Source: Bog-473 sp963755375
GTDB lineage: Bacteria; Actinomycetota; Acidimicrobiia; Acidimicrobiales; RAAP-2
NCBI GenBank assembly: GCA_963755375.1
Contig: CAVWKG010000003.1
Span: 186,001 to 250,000 of the forward strand
Direction of reading: 5' to 3'
Length of the DNA stretch: 64,000 nucleotides
A program made the translations under genes and the position numbers. Shown here in pieces: positions 57,311 through 64,000 of the stretch (the first letter of the stretch is position 1; every line of letters begins with the position of its first letter). The notes below the pieces were generated by a model. The model did not search any database and was not told the origin of the DNA. It saw only the letters and a program-made list of their open reading frames with translations.

Positions 57311-57906
57311 AGCATTTCGCCGTCACCTGGGACTATCGCTGTCCCTTCGCCCGCAACGCCCACGAACATCTCGCCACCGCGCTGGCCGACGGTGCCGACT
57401 GGGACGTCACGTTCTTGCCCTTCTCGTTGAGCCAGGCGCACGTGCCCGAGGGAGGGACCCCCGTCTGGGACGACCCCGAGAAGGCAGACGACCTACTGGC
57501 GCTCGCCTCCGGCCTCGTGGTGCGTGACCAGTACCCCGACCGCTTCCTCGACGCCCACGTCGCGCTGTTCGCGGCGCGGCACGACAAAGGGCTCGATATC
57601 CGGCGGCCCGACGTCGTGGCGGACGTGCTGGAGCGTGCGGGCGTGCCCGGCGACAAGGTGGTGGCCGAGGTCGAGTCCGGCGCCCCGGTGCAAGAGGTCC
57701 GGCGCGCCCACGAGCGTGCCGTCGGTGAGCTCGAGGTGTTCGGCGTCCCCACCTTCATTGTGGACGACCGCGCCGTGTTCGTGCGCCTGATGAGCCGCCC
57801 GCACGGTGACGTCGCCCTGGCGCGCCGCACGATAGAGGGCGTGCTCGACCTCTTCGGGACGATGCCCGATCTCAACGAGTTCAAGTACACGACCCTGTCG
57901 CGCTGA
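57307..57906 (+). CDS. DsbA-like thioredoxin-fold protein
   Basis: 199 residues from ATG 57307. VTWDYRCPFARNAHEHLATA places C-P-F-A where DsbA has CPxC, so only the first Cys is present. VFGVPTFIVDDRAVFVRL has the cis-Pro of the fold. The helical insert with FLDAHVALFAARHD is as in the FrnE/2-hydroxychromene-isomerase group. It has no signal peptide, so it is cytosolic. It may be a mycothiol- or glutathione-type transferase or isomerase. Confidence 0.82.
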   Translation: MKHFAVTWDYRCPFARNAHEHLATALADGADWDVTFLPFSLSQAHVPEGGTPVWDDPEKADDLLALASGLVVRDQYPDRFLDAHVALFAARHDKGLDIRRPDVVADVLERAGVPGDKVVAEVESGAPVQEVRRAHERAVGELEVFGVPTFIVDDRAVFVRLMSRPHGDVALARRTIEGVLDLFGTMPDLNEFKYTTLSR

Positions 57907-57931
57907 ACGCCACCCGTCGGCCCAGCCCGGG

Positions 57932-58852
57932 TCAGGATCCCGCGATCGCGCTGATCAGGGCGAGGCCGCGGGCGCGCTCGGTGGCGTCGCCCACGATGGC
58001 GGCCACGAAGTCCGTCGCCCCCGCGTCAGCCAGCTTCGCGATGGAGGTGCCCACGGTCTCCTCGTCACCGATGAACCCGATGTCCGCCGCCGTGGCGGCA
58101 CCTTCCTTGTCCAGCATCGCCTTGTAGGCCGGGAGGTTCGGGTAGATGGCGAACGCCTCGTTCATCCGCTCCCTGGCGGTGTCGTGGTCGTGGGTGACGG
58201 CGATGGGCAGCGACACCACGACGCGGGGGGCGGGTCGGCCGGCCGCTTCCGCTGCGGCGGTGATGGTGGGCGCGATGTGGCCCCCGACGGTGGCGGTGCC
58301 GGTCATCCAGGTGATGGTCCCGTCGGCGAGGCGGCCGGCCAGCCTCAACATGGTGTCGCCCAGGGCAGCAACGAGCACGGGAGGAGCCTCCACACCGGCG
58401 ATCTCGATCGGGGCGAAGGCATTGGTGGTGACGCGCTCGCCCTCGCACCGGACGGTCTCGCCGTGCAGCAGGGGCATGAGCGACGTCAGGTACTCCCTCA
58501 TGTAGGCGGCCGGCCGTTCGTAGCTCATGCCCCACATGCCCTCCACCACCACCTGGTGCGAAAGGCCGATGCCGAGAAGGAGCCGGTTGCCGGTCGCCGC
58601 CTGCACGGTCAGGGCCTGCTGGGCCAACATCATGGGGTGCCGCGGGTACACCGGCACCACCCCCGTGCCCAGGCCGATGCCGGGCACCTGGGAGCCGGCC
58701 ACGGCTAGGAGCGTCAGCGCATCGGGGCCGAAGATCTGCGACGCGAAGGCATGGTCGAGCCCGGCTTCCCGGTACCGCTGCAGGAGGGACACCGTCTCGG
58801 ACAGCGGCTTGTCCACCTCGATCATGCTCCCGATGCGCAGCGGTTTGGTCAT
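57932..58852 (-). CDS. LLM-class F420-dependent oxidoreductase
   Basis: 306 residues from ATG 58852, with AGGAG upstream. LRIGSMIEVDKPLSETVSLL, REAGLDHAFASQIFGPDALT and LGTGVVPVYPRHPMMLAQQA with TGNRLLLGIGLSH match the luciferase-like F420 families found in mycobacteria and relatives (TIGR03564-type). DGTITWMTGTATVGGHIAPT and GDEETVGTSIAKLADAGATD are C-terminal blocks. The substrate is unknown. It is divergent from purK. Confidence 0.88.
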   Translation of the reverse strand: MTKPLRIGSMIEVDKPLSETVSLLQRYREAGLDHAFASQIFGPDALTLLAVAGSQVPGIGLGTGVVPVYPRHPMMLAQQALTVQAATGNRLLLGIGLSHQVVVEGMWGMSYERPAAYMREYLTSLMPLLHGETVRCEGERVTTNAFAPIEIAGVEAPPVLVAALGDTMLRLAGRLADGTITWMTGTATVGGHIAPTITAAAEAAGRPAPRVVVSLPIAVTHDHDTARERMNEAFAIYPNLPAYKAMLDKEGAATAADIGFIGDEETVGTSIAKLADAGATDFVAAIVGDATERARGLALISAIAGS

Positions 58853-58930
58853 GTCCTGGTGCTCCTCGCGTAGTCTGCCCGTTGTGTCCGCACCACTGTC
58901 TAGGCGAATCCCCGGACGGGGGCGAGCAAC

Positions 58931-60106
58931 CTGAGCACGCACCCGATCGGGTTCGTCGGGGCTGGCCAGCTGGCGCGCATGGCGGGCGAGGCCGTCAGCG
59001 CGCTGGGCCTGTCCATGGCCGTGCTGGCCGAACACCCCGACGACGCCGCCTGTGCGGTGGCGGCCGAGGTGGTGCTCGGGTCACCGTTCGTCGCCGAGGA
59101 CCTCCGGGCGTTGGCGGCCCGCTGCGCCGTCCTCACGTTCGACCACGAGCAGGTTGATCTGGAGATCCTGGCGGAGGTCGCGGCCCAGGGTGCCGTCGTC
59201 CGGCCGGGTCCAGAGACACTGGAGCTCGCGGTCGACAAGGCCCGCATGCGGACCGTGCTCGACGACGCCGGCGTCCCGGTTCCCGCCTACCTCGTCGTCG
59301 ACGACGGGCCCGATGCCGTCGAGGCCGTGGAGGCCTTTGCCGCAGCCCACGGTTGGCCCGTCATGCTCAAGGTGGCCCGCGGCGGCTACGACGGCAAGGG
59401 CGTGTGGCCCGTCGGCGACCGCAACGAGGCGGCGCGGGTGCTGGCGGGCGTGGCGGCCCAGGTCGTCGTGGAGGAGCTGCTCCCGCTCGATGCCGAGCTG
59501 GCCGTCCTGGTGGCCCGGCGTCCGTCCGGCGCCTCCTCGGCGTGGCCCGCCGTCGAGACCGCCCAGGTGGGGGGCGTCTGCCGCGAGGTGCTCGTGCCGG
59601 GTCGCCTGGATACCGACGTGGTCGACGCTGCGTCGGCCCTCGGCCAGAAGGTCGCCGAGATCGCCGGCGGTGTCGGCGTCATGGCCGTGGAGCTGTTCTG
59701 GTCCGGGGGCAGGCTACTGGTCAACGAGGTGGCGACCCGGCCCCACAATTCGGGGCACTGGACGATGGAGGGCGCCGTGACGTCCCAGTTCGAGAACCAC
59801 GTGCGGGCCGTGCTGGACCTGCCGCTCGGGTCGACCGCGTCCCAACACCCCCAGGTGGCGAGCGTCAATGTCTTCGGCGGCGCCGAGGGTGCCGATCCCG
59901 CCGCGCTGCTCGCCCGGGGCCTCACGGTGGAGGGCGCACACGTGCATCTGTACGGCAAGAGCGCCCGGCCGGGACGCAAACTCGGGCACGTGACCGTGTG
60001 CGGCGATGACGCCGAGGCCGTGCGTTCCCGGGCCTGGACGGCGGCCGTCGCCCTCGGCACCCCGGTGCCCGACGGCATCGACCTGCCGGCGGGGGTGCGC
60101 CGGTGA
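58931..60106 (+). CDS. purK: N5-carboxyaminoimidazole ribonucleotide synthase PurK, probable CTG start
   Basis: 391 residues if it starts at CTG 58931. The N-terminal HPIGFVGAGQLARMAGEAVS is essential to the fold, yet no ATG, GTG or TTG occurs between the in-frame stop at 58901 and this motif; the first ATG (58979) would delete the nucleotide loop. ATP-grasp elements are WPVMLKVARGGYDGKGVWPV, VVVEELLPLDAELAVLVARR and EVATRPHNSGHWTMEGAVTS. It converts AIR, ATP and bicarbonate to N5-CAIR in purine synthesis. It overlaps purE (GTGA). Confidence 0.9.
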   Translation: MSTHPIGFVGAGQLARMAGEAVSALGLSMAVLAEHPDDAACAVAAEVVLGSPFVAEDLRALAARCAVLTFDHEQVDLEILAEVAAQGAVVRPGPETLELAVDKARMRTVLDDAGVPVPAYLVVDDGPDAVEAVEAFAAAHGWPVMLKVARGGYDGKGVWPVGDRNEAARVLAGVAAQVVVEELLPLDAELAVLVARRPSGASSAWPAVETAQVGGVCREVLVPGRLDTDVVDAASALGQKVAEIAGGVGVMAVELFWSGGRLLVNEVATRPHNSGHWTMEGAVTSQFENHVRAVLDLPLGSTASQHPQVASVNVFGGAEGADPAALLARGLTVEGAHVHLYGKSARPGRKLGHVTVCGDDAEAVRSRAWTAAVALGTPVPDGIDLPAGVRR

Positions 60107-60630
60107 CGGGACGCGCGCCACTGGTCGCCGTCGTCATGGGGAGCTCCTCCGACCTGCCCGTGATGCAGGGGGCGGTGGAGACGCTCGAGCGCTTCGGCGT
60201 GGCCCATGAGGTGCGTGTCGTCTCCGCCCACCGGACACCGCGCGACATGCTGGCCTTCGGGCAGGAGGCCGCCGGCCGTGGCCTCCGGGTGCTCATCGCC
60301 GGAGCGGGCGGTGCCGCCCACCTGCCGGGAATGCTGGCCTCGGTCACGACCCTCCCCGTCATAGGGGTGCCGGTCGCACTCACCCACCTCGACGGCCTCG
60401 ACAGCCTGTTCTCCATCGTGCAGATGCCGCGGGGTGTCCCGGTGGCGACCATGGCGGTCAACGGCGCCCACAACGCGGGCCAGCTGGCGGTGCGCATGCT
60501 GGCCCTGGCCGACCCGGCGCTCACCGCGAAGATGGAGGCCTTCCAGGAGGAGATCGCGACCGATGCCCGCGCCCAGGACGCTGCGGTGGCGGACGGGGCG
60601 GTCTCCGGAGGGAGGGCCGGAGATGGCTGA
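60103..60630 (+). CDS. purE: N5-carboxyaminoimidazole ribonucleotide mutase PurE
   Basis: 175 residues from GTG 60103. VAVVMGSSSDLPVMQGAVET, VRVVSAHRTPRDML and IAGAGGAAHLPGMLASVTTL with PVIGVPV are the defining class I PurE motifs, with the SAHR His and AGGAAHLPG loop intact. It converts N5-CAIR to CAIR. It is translationally coupled to purK and overlaps the next gene by eight bases. Confidence 0.95.
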   Translation: MTGRAPLVAVVMGSSSDLPVMQGAVETLERFGVAHEVRVVSAHRTPRDMLAFGQEAAGRGLRVLIAGAGGAAHLPGMLASVTTLPVIGVPVALTHLDGLDSLFSIVQMPRGVPVATMAVNGAHNAGQLAVRMLALADPALTAKMEAFQEEIATDARAQDAAVADGAVSGGRAGDG

Positions 60631-61468
60631 GCCGAACCTGGCCCAGCGCCTCGGCTACGGCGCCGACTCCAAGCTGGTCATCATCAACGCGGACGACCTC
60701 GGCTCGTGCCACTCGGCCAACGTCGGGGTCTTCGAGTGCCTGGCCACGGGGACCGTGACGAGCGCCACGCTCATGGTGCCGTGCCCGTGGGCCCGCGAGG
60801 CAAGCAGTCGCTACCGCGGCGAGGACATCGGTGTCCACCTCACGGTCAACGCCGAGTACGAGCTGTACCGGTGGGGGCCCATCACCTATGCGCCGTCGCT
60901 CCTCGGTGGTGACGGCGGCTTCCCCCGGACGGTCGAGGACGTCTGGGACCACGCCGACCTCGACGAGGTCCGCCGCGAGTGCCGGGCCCAGATCGAGCGG
61001 GCGATCCTGTGGGGCTTCGACGTCAGCCATCTCGACGCGCACATGGGGACGCTGCAACTGCGGCCGGAGTTCTTCGACGTCTATCTGGAACTGGCGCTGG
61101 AGTTCGGGCTGCCGCTGCGGATGGTGAGCGCCGCCACGGAGCGCTACGTGGGGTTCCCGGCCCGGGCCGTGGCCGCCGAGGAGGGCGCCGTCTTCGCCGA
61201 CCACTTCCGCCTGGTCCCGGGCGTGGGCTCCCGTCAGATCTTCGAGCGGGATCTCGCCACCCTGCGTCCCGGCGTGACCGAGCTGCACCTCCACCCGGCG
61301 GTGGACAGCGCCGAGCTGCGCTCGTTGGCCACCGACGACTGGGCGGCCCGGGTCGACGACCGCCGCATCATTTGCGACGAGGACTGGGTTCGCCGGTCGC
61401 TCGACGAGGCGGGAGCGACCCTGATCGGGTACCGCCCGCTGCGCGATCTGGCCCGGGCCGGAGGCTGA
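60623..61468 (+). CDS. ChbG/HpnK-type polysaccharide or lipid deacetylase
   Basis: 281 residues from ATG 60623, with GGAGGGAGGG upstream. KLVIINADDLGSCHSANVGV gives the catalytic DD, IGVHLTVNAEYELYRWGPIT and FDVSHLDAHMGTLQLRPEF the zinc His, and VTELHLHPAVDSAELR the second His. This is the YdjC/ChbG fold, which removes acetyl groups from sugars such as chitin oligosaccharides or hopanoid glycans. Its position after purE may be incidental. The substrate is unknown. Confidence 0.87.
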   Translation: MAEPNLAQRLGYGADSKLVIINADDLGSCHSANVGVFECLATGTVTSATLMVPCPWAREASSRYRGEDIGVHLTVNAEYELYRWGPITYAPSLLGGDGGFPRTVEDVWDHADLDEVRRECRAQIERAILWGFDVSHLDAHMGTLQLRPEFFDVYLELALEFGLPLRMVSAATERYVGFPARAVAAEEGAVFADHFRLVPGVGSRQIFERDLATLRPGVTELHLHPAVDSAELRSLATDDWAARVDDRRIICDEDWVRRSLDEAGATLIGYRPLRDLARAGG

Positions 61469-61478
61469 GACGGGCCCG

Positions 61479-62027
61479 ATGACCGCCTCGACCACGACGA
61501 CGATCCGGGGCGTCTCGATCTTCTCGAGGCAACCCAAGCGCAAGGCCGACGTCTTCGACATCGCGCTCTCGCCCCAGGGGATCGTGATACGGCGACCCGG
61601 CCGGGCCGACCAGCACATGACCTGGGAGCGCATTTCGCAATGGGAGGTCGAAGAGAGGCCGGGCTGTGTCGTCCTGACCCTGCGCGGCGGCGGCTCGGTC
61701 ACCCCCCTCATGGTGAAGGGATGGACGCTCGACGACCTCGAGGCCGTCATGCGGCAGGCGACGGAGGGCACGACGGGTCCCGTCGCCAACGTCGAGGCCA
61801 CTGCGCCCAGCGCCGTCGTGCCGGAGGCTGACCCGCCCGGGGCTACACCGACCAGGGCTCCGTTCTCCGAGGACGGACCAGCTGGGGCCGTGGTGGACCC
61901 GCCCCGCGCCGCCTGGAAACCGCTCGTCACCGTCGTCCTGCTGGGCGTCGTGGCCACGGCGGTGGCTCTGGTGCTGCTGCAGAGCGCGGGCATCATCAGT
62001 TGGGGCTTCCTCGGCCCCACCGCCTGA
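61479..62027 (+). CDS. Membrane-anchored protein of unknown function
   Basis: 182 residues. The N-terminal 100 residues form a PH-like or bPH-type beta domain (DIALSPQGIVIRRPGRADQH, then WERISQWEVEERPGCVVLTL). A Pro/Ala-rich linker (about 105-145) leads to one C-terminal helix (LVTVVLLGVVATAVALVLLQ). It is likely a tail-anchored membrane protein with its domain in the cytosol. No family was recognised with confidence. Confidence 0.65.
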   Translation: MTASTTTTIRGVSIFSRQPKRKADVFDIALSPQGIVIRRPGRADQHMTWERISQWEVEERPGCVVLTLRGGGSVTPLMVKGWTLDDLEAVMRQATEGTTGPVANVEATAPSAVVPEADPPGATPTRAPFSEDGPAGAVVDPPRAAWKPLVTVVLLGVVATAVALVLLQSAGIISWGFLGPTA

Positions 62028-62032
62028 CCCGC

Positions 62033-62899
62033 TCACGCCCCGGCGCGCACCCCCGCAAAGAGATCGTCCTCGGTCACGTCGGTGGGGCCCACACGGCTCT
62101 GCGCCAACCGGAACTCGTCGACCGGATGGATGTCGCGCATCACTTCGGGCGGCAGGCCGAACCAGAAGGGTGAGTCGGGGTCGACCTGTGTCGCGTGTGC
62201 CTTCAGTGCCTCGCCGCGCACGTGGGTGAAGCCGGTGACGTCGATCGTGGTCGTGAACGGCTCGCTCTTGGTCATACGAGCCAGCCACTTGTCGTCAAAG
62301 GGCGACGTGAGCCCGAGCTCCACGAACTTCTCGTGGATCTGGCGGAACCGCTCACCCGACCAGACCGAGTAATAGAGCTTGGCCGGGGTGAAGGGCGGTC
62401 CGGCCTCCGGGAACCGGTCCGGGTCACCGGCGGAGTCGAAGGCCGGGACGGAGATCTCGTGGACCCGCAGGTGGTCCGGGTGGGGGTACTCCGTCTGATT
62501 GTCACCGTAGGTAATGATCACCTGGGGACGCTCCCGCCGGATGACGGCGACCAGGCGTTCGACCGCCTCATCGAGCGGGGCCTGGGCGAAGGAGTCCGGC
62601 CTGGCGTTGGCCTCCGAGTCGGGCATCCCCGAATCCCGGTAGCCGAGCAGCACCGTCTCGTCGTAGCCGATGATGTCGGTGGACGCCTTGAGCTCGGCCA
62701 TCCGGACCCGCCCGATGTCGCCCCGCACCTCCGGGGTGTCCATGGCCGGGTTGAGGATGTCCCCCTCCTCCCCCCCGGTGCAGCACACGAGCACGGTCCG
62801 CACGCCCTCGGCGTGGTAGCGGGCCACCGTCGGCGCCCCCTTGGAGGCCTCGTCGTCGGGATGCGCGTGGACGCTGAGCAGGCACAGGCGATCGGGCAC
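62033..62899 (-). CDS. mca: Mycothiol S-conjugate amidase Mca
   Basis: 288 residues from GTG 62899. The zinc site is SVHAHPDDEASKGAPTVARY with later HPDHLRVHEISVPAFDSAGD. TGGEEGDILNPAMDTPEVRG is characteristic of Mca and not of MshB, and so is the C-terminal LKAHATQVDPDSPFWFGLPP. Mca cleaves mycothiol conjugates of electrophiles to mercapturic acids for export. Its presence indicates a mycothiol-producing actinobacterium. The transcript is probably leaderless. Confidence 0.92.
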   Translation of the reverse strand: MPDRLCLLSVHAHPDDEASKGAPTVARYHAEGVRTVLVCCTGGEEGDILNPAMDTPEVRGDIGRVRMAELKASTDIIGYDETVLLGYRDSGMPDSEANARPDSFAQAPLDEAVERLVAVIRRERPQVIITYGDNQTEYPHPDHLRVHEISVPAFDSAGDPDRFPEAGPPFTPAKLYYSVWSGERFRQIHEKFVELGLTSPFDDKWLARMTKSEPFTTTIDVTGFTHVRGEALKAHATQVDPDSPFWFGLPPEVMRDIHPVDEFRLAQSRVGPTDVTEDDLFAGVRAGA

Positions 62900-62905
62900 G
62901 TGCCG

Positions 62906-62911
62906 ACCTTA
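62906..62911 (-). promoter_or_regulatory. -10 box for leaderless mca
   Basis: On the minus strand TAAGGT is six bases before the GTG at 62899. Confidence 0.45.
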
Positions 62912-62962
62912 GCGGCGTGCCTGGGAGGTGCCGCCCGGTGTCCCCCCTCCCCCGCTGGGCCT

Positions 62963-62968
62963 TATGCT
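62963..62968 (+). promoter_or_regulatory. -10 box for leaderless pspA
   Basis: TATGCT is eight bases before the ATG at 62977; no ribosome binding site lies between. Confidence 0.45.
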
Positions 62969-62976
62969 CGGTGTTC

Positions 62977-63747
62977 ATGGCAGGCACGTTCAGTCGGATA
63001 CGCGACATCTTCCGATCCAAGGCCAACAAGGCCCTGGACAAGATGGAGGACCCGCGCGACACCCTGGACCTCTCCTACGAGAAGCAGCTCGAGCAGCTGC
63101 AGAAGGTGCGCCGGGGCGTGGCCGATGTCGCCACGGCGCGCAAGCGGATCGAGCTGCAGGCGCAGGGGTTGCAGAAGCAGGCCGACAAATTGCAGGGCCA
63201 GGCCAAGGCCGCGCTGGCGCAGGGCAACGAGGACCTGGCCCGCGAGGCGCTGGCACGACGGGCCGCGCTGGGCGAGCAGCTCGCCGAGCTGAAGACGCAG
63301 CACGACCAGATCAGCGACCAGGAGCAGAAGCTCGTGCAGACCTCTCAGGAGCTCCAGATCCGGGTCGAGCGCTTCCGCACGCAGAAGGAGACGATGAAGG
63401 CCTCCTACACCGCGGCCGAGGCGCAGACCAAGGTGGGCGAGGCGGTGTCCGGGATCTCCGATTCGACGCGGAGTGCCGGCGCCACCATGCAGCGGGCCCA
63501 GGACAAGATCGCGGGCATGCAGGCGCGGGCGGGCGCCATCGACGAGCTGCTCGCATCGGGCGCGCTCGACGACCTGACGCATCCCGTCGACGACATCCAA
63601 AAGGAGCTCGACAAGGTGTCGTCCACCTCCCAGGTGGACAACGAGCTCGCGGCGTTGAAGGCCGAGCTGGGGACGGGCGGCGGTGCCGATTCCACCGCCG
63701 CGCTGCCGGCAGCGGACCAGGGTGGAACTGGAGGAGAGGGCGCCTGA
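62977..63747 (+). CDS. PspA/IM30-family envelope stress protein
   Basis: 256 residues. GTFSRIRDIFRSKANKALDK is the amphipathic N-terminal helix, followed by DPRDTLDLSYEKQLEQLQKV and an almost continuous coiled coil to about residue 180 (ARKRIELQAQGLQKQADKLQ, ELQIRVERFRTQKETMKASY). A shorter helix follows (DELLASGALDDL) and a Gly/Ala-rich tail. PspA proteins coat stressed membranes as oligomers. The stop overlaps the start of an HtpX-like protease (TGATG), a pairing that fits membrane quality control. Confidence 0.9.
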   Translation: MAGTFSRIRDIFRSKANKALDKMEDPRDTLDLSYEKQLEQLQKVRRGVADVATARKRIELQAQGLQKQADKLQGQAKAALAQGNEDLAREALARRAALGEQLAELKTQHDQISDQEQKLVQTSQELQIRVERFRTQKETMKASYTAAEAQTKVGEAVSGISDSTRSAGATMQRAQDKIAGMQARAGAIDELLASGALDDLTHPVDDIQKELDKVSSTSQVDNELAALKAELGTGGGADSTAALPAADQGGTGGEGA

Positions 63748-64000
63748 TGGCAATCTCACGCAACATCAAAGCGGACCGGGGGCTCACCTACCGGATGTTC
63801 CTGACTGGGCTGCTGCTCGTCCTGTTGTACGGACTCGTCGTCGGTGTCCTGATCGCCGTCGGCCTGTCGTTCGTCCTGGTGCTGATCATCGCGTTCGTCC
63901 TGATCTTCTGCCAGTACTGGTTCAGCGCCAAGATCGCCATGTACGCCATGCACGCCAAGGAGGTGACGCCCGAGCAGGCTCCCGAGCTGCACGGTGTGGT
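63747..64000 (+). CDS. M48 membrane metalloprotease (HtpX-like), cut by the right edge
   Basis: The frame opens at ATG 63747 and runs to the end of the window without a stop. Two close transmembrane helices (about residues 17-38 and 40-57) are followed by YWFSAKIAMYAMHAKEVTPE and QAPELHGVV, the segment that precedes the catalytic HExxH in HtpX. The active site itself is outside the window. HtpX degrades misfolded inner-membrane proteins. Confidence 0.85.
   Translation, partial: MAISRNIKADRGLTYRMFLTGLLLVLLYGLVVGVLIAVGLSFVLVLIIAFVLIFCQYWFSAKIAMYAMHAKEVTPEQAPELHGV

Overview
The window reads as a chromosomal segment of a high-GC actinobacterium, most likely an uncultured member of the Acidimicrobiia or a near relative. 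Support for this: two F420-type luciferase-like oxidoreductases, a mycothiol S-conjugate amidase (Mca), a group II truncated haemoglobin (GlbO), a ClpS adaptor, many crotonase/acyl-CoA genes, ATGA/GTGA overlaps inside operons, and many genes whose start codon lies only 5-8 bases after a TANNNT-like -10 box, which suggests leaderless mRNAs. The placement comes from gene content only; no marker gene was searched.

Left core (1-8990): small unknown proteins, acyl-CoA and F420 enzymes, an aldo/keto reductase, a tandem VOC protein, a nine-residue-repeat protein coupled to an RDD membrane protein, a frameshifted crotonase, GlbO and tRNA-Gly(TCC). Accessory region (about 9000-27400): visibly lower GC, isolated genes in both orientations with long spacers. 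It holds APH-like kinases, acetyltransferases, methyltransferases, alpha/beta hydrolases, VOC, NTF2 and DinB proteins, several gene remnants (Ig-like, APH, DUF5655-like, HIT) and a scatter of short hairpin repeats with a TCCCGGC core. A second, divergent repeat-protein/RDD pair lies near its right end. No intact integrase or transposase was found.

Right core (27400-64000): an MBL-fold hydrolase; a DUF1214/sulfotransferase pair; a PadR-ABC-FtsX export operon whose PadR gene carries a one-base frameshift; an ArsR-SRPBCC fusion with a palindromic operator on its start; a peroxiredoxin; an orphan family 5 solute-binding protein; divergent ABC-F and DHA2 transporter genes; a TetR-NmrA-membrane protein operon with a clear operator; ClpS; and an alcohol dehydrogenase overlapping a convergent membrane-protein gene.

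At 46.8-54.2 kb an AtuA-like protein, a biotin-dependent acyl-CoA carboxylase (two subunits), a crotonase and a divergent acyl-CoA dehydrogenase form a pathway unit resembling acyclic terpene (atu) or leucine/isovalerate (liu) catabolism. The last 10 kb carries a RecB-like nuclease, PAP2 phosphatase, DsbA-like protein, purK-purE with a ChbG-type deacetylase, Mca, and a PspA-HtpX envelope-stress pair cut by the window edge. The observations most worth a second look are the duplicated nonapeptide-repeat/RDD module, the AtuA-carboxylase unit, the intergenic hairpin family confined to the accessory region, and three one-base insertions that all directly follow a GCGCTC hexamer.
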